A DNA stretch of 64,000 nt from Epithemia pelagica (GCA_946965045.2 OX337229.1:744001-808000), one strand, 5' to 3'. Numbered from the stretch's first letter, positions 11,619-21,074 are shown. Notes: generated from the sequence alone by a model not told the origin. Made by a program: numbers and translations.

Positions 11619-13016
11619 CTACGCATTATCCAGTACGGCATATTCGGGCACTGCGTGTTGGAGGGCCTTCCAGGGTGCATCGTCATACACATCCGATCCC
11701 AATGCCAAGGTTTCGGCATAGGATTTGTTGCAATTGCGGGTCTGCGCCTTGCCAGAAATGGGTCGTCCTCGCCAACAGGCCTTGACGACAAATTCTTCGA
11801 CACTTTTGGACCAATAATGGTAAATGGCGGCCACCGATTCGGCCGCCTTGTCACGATCCGTGACGGAGACCAGCGACTCGGGAACCGGTGCTTGACCATT
11901 CAACACGGTACCCCCCACGTCATGATGCGTGGCGGGCGACAAGGCTTTCATGTAATGCACATGAAAGCGTTGCGGATTGACCGTGGCAATGTGACCAATG
12001 GTTTTGTACAGAGAATGCGCATGACGGGCCCGATAGCGAAATCGTTGCATGAGGGGCACGGGAAGGTATCGGGTTTGATTTGCATGACCCACATAATACC
12101 AATACAAGGATAACGATCCCGAGGCACAATGTTCTTGCAACAACTCCACCACGGTCGGATAGCGTGTTGCATCTTTCAAGACGAGTCGTTCATCGACATC
12201 CAAGACCGCCATCCAGGTATGGTGCTGGTCACGGAGTAATTGGGCATGACAATCTTGGTAACTCGGAACCTGTTGTCGTGATCCGGGCCAATGACGTACG
12301 GAAATGCGATGACCCGTTTCGGGTCCCTTGACCTGAGTCACCCAATGGTGTAAATGAAAGTCGTCGGAATTGTCATAAATAAAAATTTCCTCAAAGCCAA
12401 TCCCCAGATGGTAATCGATAAACTCGTTAATGTACAACACTTCATTCTTGACAAAGAGACAAATGGCGGCCGTTGGTTGTTTGGACCTGGTAAAGGTCGA
12501 TAACAAACCATTGCGTGTTGTTGTCGTCTTGCGGTGGTTGTTGTTGTACTGGGGTGTGGGGTGGTACAAGGTGCCATGGCGACTGGACCAATAGTGAGTG
12601 GTGACTTGACAAGCCGAAGAATTGAAGGGATAGACAAGACAAGGTTCCGGTCCAAACAAGCGAGACAACATGGAACGTGGTATTTGTGTCATTTCCGGTG
12701 ATAACGTCTCGTTCGTGTTGTTGTTGTTGTTGTTGGAGTCCGAAGGATTGCGGATTGGATGGACCAATCTTGATCGTCTCTCCTGGAATTTGGACCGCCC
12801 CTCTCGTGGAGAATGTGACTTGATAATATGATGGCTCCCCGTATAGCCTTGGTCGTGCCAAGTCGAAGAAGAAGAAAAGTGAAACATGAGGTAATATTGA
12901 GGGACCAATGCCGCAATCATCAACACGACAAAGACGAGGACCAACAATGTGGTTTTGTGCAGTTTGTGGGTGCCATGGCACACCGAGCGATGGGAAGCCG
13001 TAGTCGTCGTCGTCAT
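11619..13016 (-). CDS. Type II membrane glycosyltransferase (GT92 / DUF23-like)
   Basis: ATG 13016 (MTTTTTASHRS) is the first in-frame ATG and gives 465 aa. A short basic cytosolic tail is followed by a signal anchor at about 18-42 (TTLLVLVFVVLMIAALVP), then a Ser/Asn-rich stem. The catalytic region starts near residue 182 with AAICLFVKNEVLYINEFIDY, then IGFEEIFIYDNSDD. WMAVLDVDERLVL near 267-278 supplies the Asp-x-Asp-like metal site. HYMKAL and YHYWSKSVEEFVVK lie towards the C-terminus. This order is that of the GT92/Glyco_tranf_2_4 group of Golgi enzymes; donor and acceptor are not predictable. The topology suggests lumenal Golgi or ER action. The gene is divergent from the DUF2817 gene at 21279, and the transposon at 13249-21064 sits in the promoter they would have shared. 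Confidence 0.87.
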   Translation of the reverse strand: MTTTTTASHRSVCHGTHKLHKTTLLVLVFVVLMIAALVPQYYLMFHFSSSSTWHDQGYTGSHHIIKSHSPREGRSKFQERRSRLVHPIRNPSDSNNNNNNTNETLSPEMTQIPRSMLSRLFGPEPCLVYPFNSSACQVTTHYWSSRHGTLYHPTPQYNNNHRKTTTTRNGLLSTFTRSKQPTAAICLFVKNEVLYINEFIDYHLGIGFEEIFIYDNSDDFHLHHWVTQVKGPETGHRISVRHWPGSRQQVPSYQDCHAQLLRDQHHTWMAVLDVDERLVLKDATRYPTVVELLQEHCASGSLSLYWYYVGHANQTRYLPVPLMQRFRYRARHAHSLYKTIGHIATVNPQRFHVHYMKALSPATHHDVGGTVLNGQAPVPESLVSVTDRDKAAESVAAIYHYWSKSVEEFVVKACWRGRPISGKAQTRNCNKSYAETLALGSDVYDDAPWKALQHAVPEYAVLDNA

Positions 13017-13238
13017 TTCGGTGTGAGCAGAAGAGTCTCGAGGCAAGGACTCAGAATCCAACCTCTATAGTCTCTTGTTGTTGTTTTTATGTTGCTGCCA
13101 CACCATTGTGAGAAAGGGGGCAACTTCCGTTTCCAGTCGCGCCAAAAAAGCATGACGCCACACGTCATGAAGCAATCGCGAATTGTTTGCGTGCCATGCC
13201 ACAGGAATCGTCATGTCTCGTGTGACAAAAACCAAAGA

Positions 13239-13248
13239 AGAGAACCAG
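13239..13248. repeat. Left target-site duplication of the 7.8-kb transposon
   Basis: AGAGAACCAG lies immediately outside the left inverted repeat and recurs exactly at 21065-21074 outside the right one. One further A matches (13238 and 21064), but at the right end that base is also the last base of the inverted repeat, so the duplication is 10 or 11 bp. Confidence 0.95.
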
Positions 13249-13350
13249 TACCCCCTAGCGGAAGGGTGAGTCCAGGTCGTGAATGAGAGTTTGTGCATTC
13301 TGTAACTCACCCCCAAGGCGCCATCGCGCTCACTCGACTTTGACACAAAC
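13249..13350 (+). repeat. Left terminal inverted repeat region (three blocks)
   Basis: Block 1 is 13249-13279, block 2 is 13295-13321 (GCATTCTG then ACTCACCCCCAAGGCGC) and block 3 is 13334-13350 (TCGACTTTGACACAAAC). The spacers between blocks are not conserved between the two ends, so the blocks look like protein-binding sites. GGGTGAGT in block 1 and ACTCACCC in block 2 are inverted copies of each other. Confidence 0.93.
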
Positions 13351-13413
13351 CCAAAATTTCATCTCACACATTCACTGCATCCACCACGGTGGGTGGAGGT
13401 GCAACCCTCTACC

Positions 13414-16400
13414 ATGCCATCGTCCAAGTCTTCTTCATCACACAAGCGACGCCGTCGGTCCCAGCACGATGTTAGAGAGGCCTACGGTGCTCCCGCCACC
13501 AAGGAAACGTCGATACCAAGCAGTGTTGGAGGCACTACTAACGGCAACCCATCTATCGCCGAAATTGAACCAGAAGCATCTTCCATCTCCCAACCACCCC
13601 TTGATCCTCCTTCGAACGATCCTCGCGATGATGATGCCAGTGATTATTTGCAGTATCCCGACGTTCCTGATCAAATGGATTCAAGTGACGAGGAGGACGA
13701 GGAGAAAGACGAACACCAAACTCCGAACAACAGAGCATTTCCCACCATTGCTCAACAACAAGACAACCTCAACAATAACTCCGAACCGTCCACCTTTCTT
13801 GCCAGTGTGGCGGCCAGTGACTTGTCCACCAGCCTTCCCTCAACCTCCGATCGCAGTAGCAAGCCTCCTCCCCCGCCTCCTCCCCAAAACACTTCATTCT
13901 CGGCTGCCTTTCCCTTAGCGAATGTGGCTTCTCCGTCCAATAACCTCCCAGCAACATCCAGGCCTCCTTCCAATACGACAACCTTGCCACCCTCCTCGAC
14001 CAATACGAGGGTTTCGTCTTTTAATTTCAATGTTTGGCACCGGCAGTACTCTTCGGGCTCGCTGCAATATGGAACACAATCATCTCCACAAAAATCCCTC
14101 AATCTCCTCCCTGCCATTGAAGGACAAGCCAACGCCACAACGTCCATAGCCAATCCAACCACCAACCCGCCCTCCCGTTCCCCCAGCGCCTCCCTCCCTA
14201 CCATGGTACCTACCCAACCTTCTGTCCCGGAGGATACCACCCAAGACCCTGTTGCGGCCGCTCCTCTTGGTCTTACTCGCGCTGTTGGAACTCGCAAGCC
14301 TCCTCCTCTGAACCTAAAGACACTACTACCCGACGTTGGTCCCGGTTCGTTCTTGATCAAACTCCGTCGTCTTGATCCCTTCTATTGCAAAAACCCAGGT
14401 CCCTCGTCGACCAACACTCCATTGGTCACTGTGGCTGCCAACCATTCCGAAAACGCAAAGTCACCCCTCTCATTGGTGAAGAATCATTGCGCTCTCCTAA
14501 TGAAAAGGGCCAAGAACTACACTTCCGGCATTACACGTTCTCCGACTGGTGTCATGAAGCAACGTCGGTTCCAATCGAATACAAGCAACAAACGAAAGCA
14601 CAGTGAAACCATGACGACTGGTCCCGAAGTGGATCAAACCAGCAACAATCCAACTAATTCGGAAACCCATTCGCAATTACAAGTTGTTACGTCCTTTGCT
14701 TTGCGAACCTTGCTACTCGAAGACGTCTGGTTCCTAGAGGAAGGGTCAGCCGTCGTTCTTTTCTTCCACACCGACAGCCTTCCACCAAGATATTCCAAAA
14801 AGTGGTTGGAGGTCGCTGATGACACACAACAATCACATTGTATGCCTACTGTGCAATGTCAGGGCCGCCAATATCAGCAACTAACTGGATGGGTGCACAA
14901 AAACGGCGCTAAAAAACAGTTTGACGGTCCTCAAACCTACGAGCAAATCATAGCGGCGTTACAAGAATTCCCACAGAATGGCATACACATCAAGTTTCCC
15001 ATGCTTTCGGAAGGCGAGACTTTAAGTTTAACAAGCCCACCGGACGACTGCACGCTGAAACTACTGACATGGTTCGAATTGTTCCAGTTTCCACAAAGTA
15101 TCTTTCTTCAATCAGACTACCACCCAGAACGAAATTGGCTCGCAACCTTCAAGTCCATGAAGGATAACGGTGACGACCGGGCAACCTTGCTCCATCGTCT
15201 TGTTCAAGAGACACCGGGTGATAGGTTTATGCTCGCTGAGTTAAAGGGTGTTTGGGACCGCTGTGACCTCAAACAAACAAAAGAGATTCTACGTGAGGCA
15301 CATCTTAGAGAAATCAAAGCTGTCCGTGACGAAATGGCGGCCGCTCCGCCTCCCCCCTTCATTGAACCTGATGTCATCAAGCCATTCTGCGAATTTGTGG
15401 ACAAGCATCTCCTTCAGCGATTGGAAGACTGCTTCGGTCGGTTTACAAACATCTTTGACAAGTTCATTTCTGAATCCGAGTTGCGAATATTGGCCAAGGA
15501 GTTCGAGAGACAACTGCCTGATCACTTCAAGACCCTCATGGGCCTAAGTGGCTATACACAGCGCCTAGAAATCCTTGACTCCCCCAATACAAAGACCAAG
15601 CCCGGTCATGCCCAGATGCTCCGTCTTCGATACTCCTTGGATGTGTTTTTCCAGTTCGTCAATCGTGCTCGCAAACATAACAACCATCGCATGGTTCCGT
15701 TCGGCCTTATCTTTGCTCTCGCCCAATATGCCTGCGGCCATCCATTACTTGCTACGCAAATTCCAGTATGGATGGGATGGTCGGTTTCAAAACGAACCAT
15801 GGAGCGTCGGATTGAGCCATTCATTCATTCATACGACAACAAAATCAAGCGGGCCATCCGACGCTGTACCAGCTTGCTGTGCGTATTCGATAACCTACAA
15901 GACGGACGCAAGCTACAATTCCAGAGTGGTCAAAGCTCTGTATTCACCAGAGTTACCGCAAGATTCATCATGACGATGTATTTATCAAACTTCCCGGACT
16001 GGGTATACACTTTCCAGCAGCGTCCTGCATTAACCTTCATCCAACAATCCATACCCTCACCTTATAACATGCCTACGTTTGAATTGGAACCTCCGGAGAG
16101 TACAATGTACACGATCCTAAGTTCCGTTTGCCATGGGACATTCCAAACCGATACCAACCCGAACGGAAACCCATTCGATTGTTCCGGGAAACGTGTCCGG
16201 TATTACCAGGAACTTCGATCCTGTTGCAGAGAGTTGGACATTGTGAGGCGCTACCTTTCCACCAAGCGCAAGATTGGCCACATGGCAATAGACTACACCT
16301 TACAACCAACCGAATTTGCCAAAAACCCCATTCGTCACGCCGTGGCCAAAGCCATGCACAACCTTCGGAAAAACCGGAATGCCAATCTATTTGCGTTGGC

Positions 16401-18669
16401 AAAGCAGTTCCCTTCCAAAGTAGTGCAAACATGGCGGGCAGAACCACCTGTCGCCGAGTTACTCATATTACCAGTCTCGGTGTTGGACGAGACCACGAAG
16501 ACGGGCGCTTCCGGTATCGTTATCGACTTCATGGTTCTTCACGGCCTACTTGAGTGGGACGACAGTACCCAGATGTATCAACCACGAGAAGGATGGGACG
16601 AGAAGTGGTTGTTCATTGTTGGTGATGGTCTATCCCTCGAACGCATTTTCCAATTCCTAGACGACATAATGGGAATACTGGATTCCAAATTGGTATCCTT
16701 CAGGCACGCCTATCGTCAGGCAATGAACATTGCACAAGTGGTGCACCGCCTTGTCCCCATCAATGGAGATTTACACGTCCGGTTCCATATGTTGGACGTT
16801 GTTTACCGCTTATTCTATGGCGGATTCCTACAAGTCATGCAATGGCGTCTACAGTGGAAAAGACTTGATCCCTACGACGTTTCCAATAGTTACCGCTTGT
16901 GCCATCGATTGGCAGTTGTTGTCTACGAAGAGGTCCAACGCATCATGCTCGACCTCTATCTATTAAAAAAAATGACCATGAGCAGGTTTGATGAAATGAT
17001 GCACTTTGGTGGTGCTGAGGCCGTCGCTGTATACATTGCGAAGGACTATCTCGATTACTTGAATCGTCAAGTACGAGAATCCAAGGACTGGTTGTTACGA
17101 TTTCTTTGTAACTTCCTACTCCTTATGCGTAAATACTTGACATTCTTGGAGGCAGAACAACAAGGAGACAGCGTCACGATGGAAGCGGTCATCGTAGAAT
17201 ATCTGCCCTTTTGGTTTATAACAAAGAAGAAGGTCTCATTCAACAATCAATTGCGGTTGATTGAGTTGTATTACAACCGGTTGCCAATCTCGGTCCTCCA
17301 ACAGATACGAATCAACCGAACCAAACGCCAGAAACCAGGTAGCACTCCGTCCATGTACATTAAAGAGAGCGCCCTTGATCAGATTATGGAAAGGCTCATG
17401 CCTTTCTTTAAGGGCATGAGCCACAATGGAACAGAAGAGGCCTTCGTTAAAGTGTCAAAGATGCTTACCGCCTGCCAAAGGGCTAAGCACTTTGTAGAGT
17501 TCTATACGAGGCAACGATCCGACGCGGAGTACGAACTATCTGAGAGAGACATGGAAGAAGGAGGAGCGTCACAAAGTCCATTGGTGGATCCTGGTCAACG
17601 GAACAAAAAAACGACCTCACCTTCAAGTCGTCTGAACAGAGTGCTCGTAACGGAAATTCTTACTTTGGCGAAATGCCACAAGGTGCAACCGGAGAAACCG
17701 TCCATCATGGACGAAGACTGCTTTTGGAGAGCGTTAGATGAGACGTCGCTCGAAGTTCACAAAAAGGTATCGCGATTGGGAGACGGTAAAGTGGACAATG
17801 ACGCGACGGATAAGTATGTGATGGTGCAAGTAAACAAAATGATGAGCGGTCTTTCGAAGAGACGGGCAGTCAGTAATGAGAACGGAGAGGAACCTTCCAA
17901 TCCGGAAATGAACAATGATGACACTGATGACAATGATGCGAATGACGACGATAGCACGGTCGTTGATATCGCAGAGGAGATGAAGGATATAGACGACGAC
18001 GGGTCAACGGTTTTTGATGACGTGTCTTACTTCTCCGACAACGAGCCGCCTGTAGTTACCATTGAGAGTGACCCGGTATTGTATGGCACTCAACCAGATA
18101 CCGTGATGGAGAAGGTGAGCACAGTAGGAGAGGATGATGAAGAAGATGCTGATGGCAATTCAATAACAAACGAGACAGAGGATGAAGAATTAGCAGAGAC
18201 ACAGATTGAAGATGTTGTATTGGCAGCAGCAGACGAAATGGTAGGAGACGAGGCACAAGACGACGGAGAAGACGACAACGACGAGGAAATAGAAAGGGAT
18301 GAAACGGATGAAAAGAAAGCCGAGAAGAAGGATGACAGGCCAAAACCGGTGATGAAAGGAAAGGTAAAGGGAATGAAGGTTGCAAGCATGAACCCCATCG
18401 CTTCAGTGGATATCCTTGCAAGAGCCCTACATGATATGGCTGAGAAGAACGTAGTTAACGCAAGGCAGCGTGATTCCGACAGAAAAGAAAGAGAACAACA
18501 CTTTCTCCGGTTGAACCTATATAATCGATTGCAAGCGATGGAAGAGGAAGCGGTTGGTATGGATTGGGGTCAAGACGATGTGCTGATGGAAGAGGATGCC
18601 GAAAAAGAAAAGCAATTGGACGAGGCACTAGCTTTATTCGCCCAATTCAAGGAAGGTGTTGAAGAGTAG
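13414..18669 (+). CDS. Putative DDE-type transposase of the 7.8-kb element (possibly DUF6589-like)
   Basis: This 1,751-aa protein starts at ATG 13414 (MPSSKSSSSHKRRRR, a basic possibly nuclear-localising start), inside the transposon just after the left end. Residues 1-430 are low-complexity. The ordered core spans about 430-1,400. Within it three acidic motifs are spaced as in RNase H-fold transposases: VFDNLQ (Asp ~826), IVGDGLSLERI (Asp ~1071) and INGDLHVRFHML (Asp ~1119). The GDGL/GDLH pair and the QSGQSS run after the first Asp recall DUF6589 proteins of fungi and corals; this is memory, not a search. The C-terminus (about 1,490-1,660) is very Asp/Glu-rich and then basic. I infer that it binds the inverted-repeat blocks and catalyses strand transfer. 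No tyrosine-recombinase, rolling-circle or reverse-transcriptase motif is visible. Confidence 0.75.
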   Translation: MPSSKSSSSHKRRRRSQHDVREAYGAPATKETSIPSSVGGTTNGNPSIAEIEPEASSISQPPLDPPSNDPRDDDASDYLQYPDVPDQMDSSDEEDEEKDEHQTPNNRAFPTIAQQQDNLNNNSEPSTFLASVAASDLSTSLPSTSDRSSKPPPPPPPQNTSFSAAFPLANVASPSNNLPATSRPPSNTTTLPPSSTNTRVSSFNFNVWHRQYSSGSLQYGTQSSPQKSLNLLPAIEGQANATTSIANPTTNPPSRSPSASLPTMVPTQPSVPEDTTQDPVAAAPLGLTRAVGTRKPPPLNLKTLLPDVGPGSFLIKLRRLDPFYCKNPGPSSTNTPLVTVAANHSENAKSPLSLVKNHCALLMKRAKNYTSGITRSPTGVMKQRRFQSNTSNKRKHSETMTTGPEVDQTSNNPTNSETHSQLQVVTSFALRTLLLEDVWFLEEGSAVVLFFHTDSLPPRYSKKWLEVADDTQQSHCMPTVQCQGRQYQQLTGWVHKNGAKKQFDGPQTYEQIIAALQEFPQNGIHIKFPMLSEGETLSLTSPPDDCTLKLLTWFELFQFPQSIFLQSDYHPERNWLATFKSMKDNGDDRATLLHRLVQETPGDRFMLAELKGVWDRCDLKQTKEILREAHLREIKAVRDEMAAAPPPPFIEPDVIKPFCEFVDKHLLQRLEDCFGRFTNIFDKFISESELRILAKEFERQLPDHFKTLMGLSGYTQRLEILDSPNTKTKPGHAQMLRLRYSLDVFFQFVNRARKHNNHRMVPFGLIFALAQYACGHPLLATQIPVWMGWSVSKRTMERRIEPFIHSYDNKIKRAIRRCTSLLCVFDNLQDGRKLQFQSGQSSVFTRVTARFIMTMYLSNFPDWVYTFQQRPALTFIQQSIPSPYNMPTFELEPPESTMYTILSSVCHGTFQTDTNPNGNPFDCSGKRVRYYQELRSCCRELDIVRRYLSTKRKIGHMAIDYTLQPTEFAKNPIRHAVAKAMHNLRKNRNANLFALAKQFPSKVVQTWRAEPPVAELLILPVSVLDETTKTGASGIVIDFMVLHGLLEWDDSTQMYQPREGWDEKWLFIVGDGLSLERIFQFLDDIMGILDSKLVSFRHAYRQAMNIAQVVHRLVPINGDLHVRFHMLDVVYRLFYGGFLQVMQWRLQWKRLDPYDVSNSYRLCHRLAVVVYEEVQRIMLDLYLLKKMTMSRFDEMMHFGGAEAVAVYIAKDYLDYLNRQVRESKDWLLRFLCNFLLLMRKYLTFLEAEQQGDSVTMEAVIVEYLPFWFITKKKVSFNNQLRLIELYYNRLPISVLQQIRINRTKRQKPGSTPSMYIKESALDQIMERLMPFFKGMSHNGTEEAFVKVSKMLTACQRAKHFVEFYTRQRSDAEYELSERDMEEGGASQSPLVDPGQRNKKTTSPSSRLNRVLVTEILTLAKCHKVQPEKPSIMDEDCFWRALDETSLEVHKKVSRLGDGKVDNDATDKYVMVQVNKMMSGLSKRRAVSNENGEEPSNPEMNNDDTDDNDANDDDSTVVDIAEEMKDIDDDGSTVFDDVSYFSDNEPPVVTIESDPVLYGTQPDTVMEKVSTVGEDDEEDADGNSITNETEDEELAETQIEDVVLAAADEMVGDEAQDDGEDDNDEEIERDETDEKKAEKKDDRPKPVMKGKVKGMKVASMNPIASVDILARALHDMAEKNVVNARQRDSDRKEREQHFLRLNLYNRLQAMEEEAVGMDWGQDDVLMEEDAEKEKQLDEALALFAQFKEGVEE

Positions 18670-18705
18670 TGCTAGGCAGACGTAACAAATAAGAATTAGT
18701 AGTAT

Positions 18706-20892
18706 TTATTTCTTTGGAGACAGTACTTTAAAGCCATTCCATGCACCAGGAGCATTAAGACGAGGGTTTCCGTCATTGTTATAGCCAAGCTTCACACGTA
18801 GTTGAATACCGTCCACATCTGGTTCCAAAATACGCGCGCAAAAACACTTGAGGATCAAGGCTTTGGCACGCTGTCGAACAGACCGATTTGTGGTGATTCC
18901 CATGACAGCTTTGGGAAAGGCTTTGATGGGTTTCCCACCCGGTCCAGGCGTTGGAAACGAAAGCAATGCATCTAAGAACACATCCTTGTGAAGCAACAAC
19001 TGTGCGGGAGAAAGTTTCTCCGTTATGAACATGCGGACAAGATACTGTTTGAAGGTATCGATGTTGATGGGAGCATCGAGCGGATTAGAAATGCGGGGAT
19101 TAGCGCATTGCCAGCATGCTCCCCCACATGAAGGAGGAAGGTCGCAGATTGATTCTTTGTTTGGGTGCATCAATAATTGCTCCATCGCAAAATGAACGCA
19201 ACGTCCGTCGTCAATGCAGATAAGGGACAGGACATTGCGGGCGCGCTCCCATTGACGCTGAGCTAAGGCCGATTGTGACAGCAAGGCCGACTGTGATGTC
19301 GTGGCCCTGTCGTTGGAACGTTCAGTTTCGGGTTGTGCGTTGTTTGTCTTGTTCTGTCGAGCACTTGCCTTTGCCGCCTCATACTTAGGTATGATGAAGA
19401 TGCGAGTTAATAAAGAAACCATGCTGTTTAAAGATGCAATGATGGTGAATCGAGATGTGTTGTAGGTGGCGTCGGGGCTACGTCCACATCGGCCAGAGCA
19501 TTGCAGTAGGTCTTCATTGGTCTGCGGAAAACCATGAAAAAGGACCTGATCTACTTCCGGACAATCAATACCGGAGCTCGTTGCACCCGCAGTGGCGAAG
19601 AAGGCGACAGGATCGAAGCGTAGCGTCCGACGGGTGGTCGGGCAGTCCTCCATCAGAGGCTTTCCGACGAAAAGATCGGTATTGTGGAACTTCTGTTCCC
19701 GGTACATGTTTCCATGTACCAATACCAGATCTTTGTCCACACGTCGTATATTCAACTCATGGCGACACTTCTCGTAAAGGTTGATGATAGCTTTACGAGA
19801 GTTCGAATGCACCATGAGTTTACGACCGTTTGGCGAGCGACTTGTCTTGATAAGTTCTCGCTTGATTTTGCGAATAGGGGTATCTTGAAACGTGATGTCA
19901 ATGAAGACATTGCGGCGGTGGACACCAGAGTGTTGGTGAGGCCACATAAGATCGTCGTCTTTGTCGAATTGTAGGCCGGTAAGAGATTCAAGATCCGAAA
20001 GCATTTCGGACGAGGCTGTGGCTGTCATGAAAAGAATTGGGGTTGGTACTGAGGCATGCCGCTTGGCCATTTGGAAGAGAATGGCTCGTAGGTCGCCAAA
20101 CTCTTCGCGAAACTCTCGGCCATGCGACGCATAGAGATGGCATTCGTCCACACTGATGAACCGCATCAAGCCACGTCGAAAGCACGTAACAAGAGTCTGT
20201 TGCCATGATGGGTCTCTCGTCAATTTCTGTGGCGATGAAAACAAGGAGACTGTGACCTTGGATTCTCGTGGCAACGACTCCAGATTGCGTCGCAGTAACT
20301 CGTTGATTGGTGGGGAGCGAATGACATCCAAGTTGTAGACTTTCAGACGACGCTTGAGGCCTTGTGTTGCCGACAAAGCAACAAGTTTAGAAGTCTGGTC
20401 CGCTGCCAAACTCAACAGAGGAACGATGGTGATGGTTATGCCTCCAGAAAGGAAACCACACACATCTCGTACGGCAGATTTGCCACCACCAGTGGAGCGG
20501 ACGAGGAGAATTGGACGGAGAGGCGAGGAAGGAAGGCGGTGGACAGTACGCATCATTACTTGTTGGCAGGCATCCACTTGCCACGGTCGGGCGGTCTTGC
20601 CATGCCAAGCTTGGAAAGCAGTCTTTATGGCTTGTTGTAGCTTCTGTGACGCTGGACTTAGGGGAGGAGGCGGTTGAGGGACAAGGGAAGCAACGGGGAT
20701 ATGGGAGTAGGGAGGTAGAAGGTCTTCGGATGAGGGGTCATCCGTTTGCCTGGTGTTGGATGCCCTGGTACTTCCATCGTAAGTAGGAATATTGCGACTG
20801 GAAGCGTCAATTGGTTCGATATCATGGCCAGCTGTGTCCCTTGGGTGGTTAGAGACAGCAGGAACAAAGCGGATCTGTTTGGGAGGGGCCAT
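18706..20892 (-). CDS. RecQ-like DNA helicase carried by the transposon
   Basis: ATG 20892 (MAPPKQIRFVP) gives 728 aa. The superfamily 2 helicase motifs are in order: motif 0 region RPWQVDACQQ; motif I RSTGGGKSAV (~133-140); Ia IVPLLSLAADQ; motif II VDECH (~250-254); motif III MTATAS; motif V AGATSSGIDCPEVDQVLFHG; and motif VI LQCSGRCGRSPD. A Cys cluster at about 558-597 (GRCVHF, SICDLPPSC, ACWQCANP) matches the zinc-binding subdomain of RecQ. No HRDC domain is evident. It is convergent with the transposase gene, 36 bp apart. The expected role is ATP-driven 3'-5' unwinding, here presumably during transposition or repair of the excision gap. All catalytic motifs look intact. Confidence 0.9.
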   Translation of the reverse strand: MAPPKQIRFVPAVSNHPRDTAGHDIEPIDASSRNIPTYDGSTRASNTRQTDDPSSEDLLPPYSHIPVASLVPQPPPPLSPASQKLQQAIKTAFQAWHGKTARPWQVDACQQVMMRTVHRLPSSPLRPILLVRSTGGGKSAVRDVCGFLSGGITITIVPLLSLAADQTSKLVALSATQGLKRRLKVYNLDVIRSPPINELLRRNLESLPRESKVTVSLFSSPQKLTRDPSWQQTLVTCFRRGLMRFISVDECHLYASHGREFREEFGDLRAILFQMAKRHASVPTPILFMTATASSEMLSDLESLTGLQFDKDDDLMWPHQHSGVHRRNVFIDITFQDTPIRKIKRELIKTSRSPNGRKLMVHSNSRKAIINLYEKCRHELNIRRVDKDLVLVHGNMYREQKFHNTDLFVGKPLMEDCPTTRRTLRFDPVAFFATAGATSSGIDCPEVDQVLFHGFPQTNEDLLQCSGRCGRSPDATYNTSRFTIIASLNSMVSLLTRIFIIPKYEAAKASARQNKTNNAQPETERSNDRATTSQSALLSQSALAQRQWERARNVLSLICIDDGRCVHFAMEQLLMHPNKESICDLPPSCGGACWQCANPRISNPLDAPINIDTFKQYLVRMFITEKLSPAQLLLHKDVFLDALLSFPTPGPGGKPIKAFPKAVMGITTNRSVRQRAKALILKCFCARILEPDVDGIQLRVKLGYNNDGNPRLNAPGAWNGFKVLSPKK

Positions 20893-20952
20893 GGGTGATG
20901 TTACAACCACAACAAGATGGGTCTCGTAGTGATTGCGTTGTGGTGTTGGTGA

Positions 20953-21064
20953 GTTTGTGTCAAAGTCGAAAAATCGCCGATTTTGAGAATCGCGCCTTGG
21001 GGGTGAGTATCAGAATGCTCTTTGTCTGTCTGTCGACCTGGACTCACCCTTCCGCTAGGGGGTA
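20953..21064 (-). repeat. Right terminal inverted repeat region (three blocks)
   Basis: This is the reverse-complement counterpart of 13249-13350. The outer 31 bp are identical. The 27-bp second block differs at two adjacent positions, and the third block is 17 of 17 identical. The helicase start codon lies 61 bp inside it. Confidence 0.93.
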
Positions 21065-21074
21065 AGAGAACCAG
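21065..21074. repeat. Right target-site duplication of the 7.8-kb transposon
   Basis: AGAGAACCAG directly follows the right inverted repeat and is identical to 13239-13248. Confidence 0.95.

Larger units (their letters stand above)
13249..21064. mobile_element. Intact TIR DNA transposon with putative transposase and RecQ-like helicase
   Basis: The element is 7,816 bp and is bounded by a 31-bp perfect terminal inverted repeat (13249-13279 and 21034-21064, starting TACCCCCTAGCGG). Two further subterminal blocks are shared between the ends in inverted orientation: 13295-13321 with 20992-21018, and 13334-13350 with 20953-20969. It is flanked by a perfect 10-bp target duplication. It contains exactly two long intact convergent genes, a 1,751-aa putative transposase and a 728-aa RecQ-like helicase, with only 36 bp between their stop codons. 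Perfect ends, perfect duplication and open frames imply a recent insertion. A 10-bp duplication together with a RecQ helicase does not match any superfamily I can name with confidence; MULE elements make 9-11 bp duplications but do not normally carry RecQ. A relation to fungal and animal DUF6589 proteins is possible. Confidence 0.93.

Noticed and set aside
13249-21064. Helitron, Crypton or Starship-type element
   Set aside because: It has true inverted ends and a 10-bp duplication, and no Rep/HUH or tyrosine recombinase motif is present.
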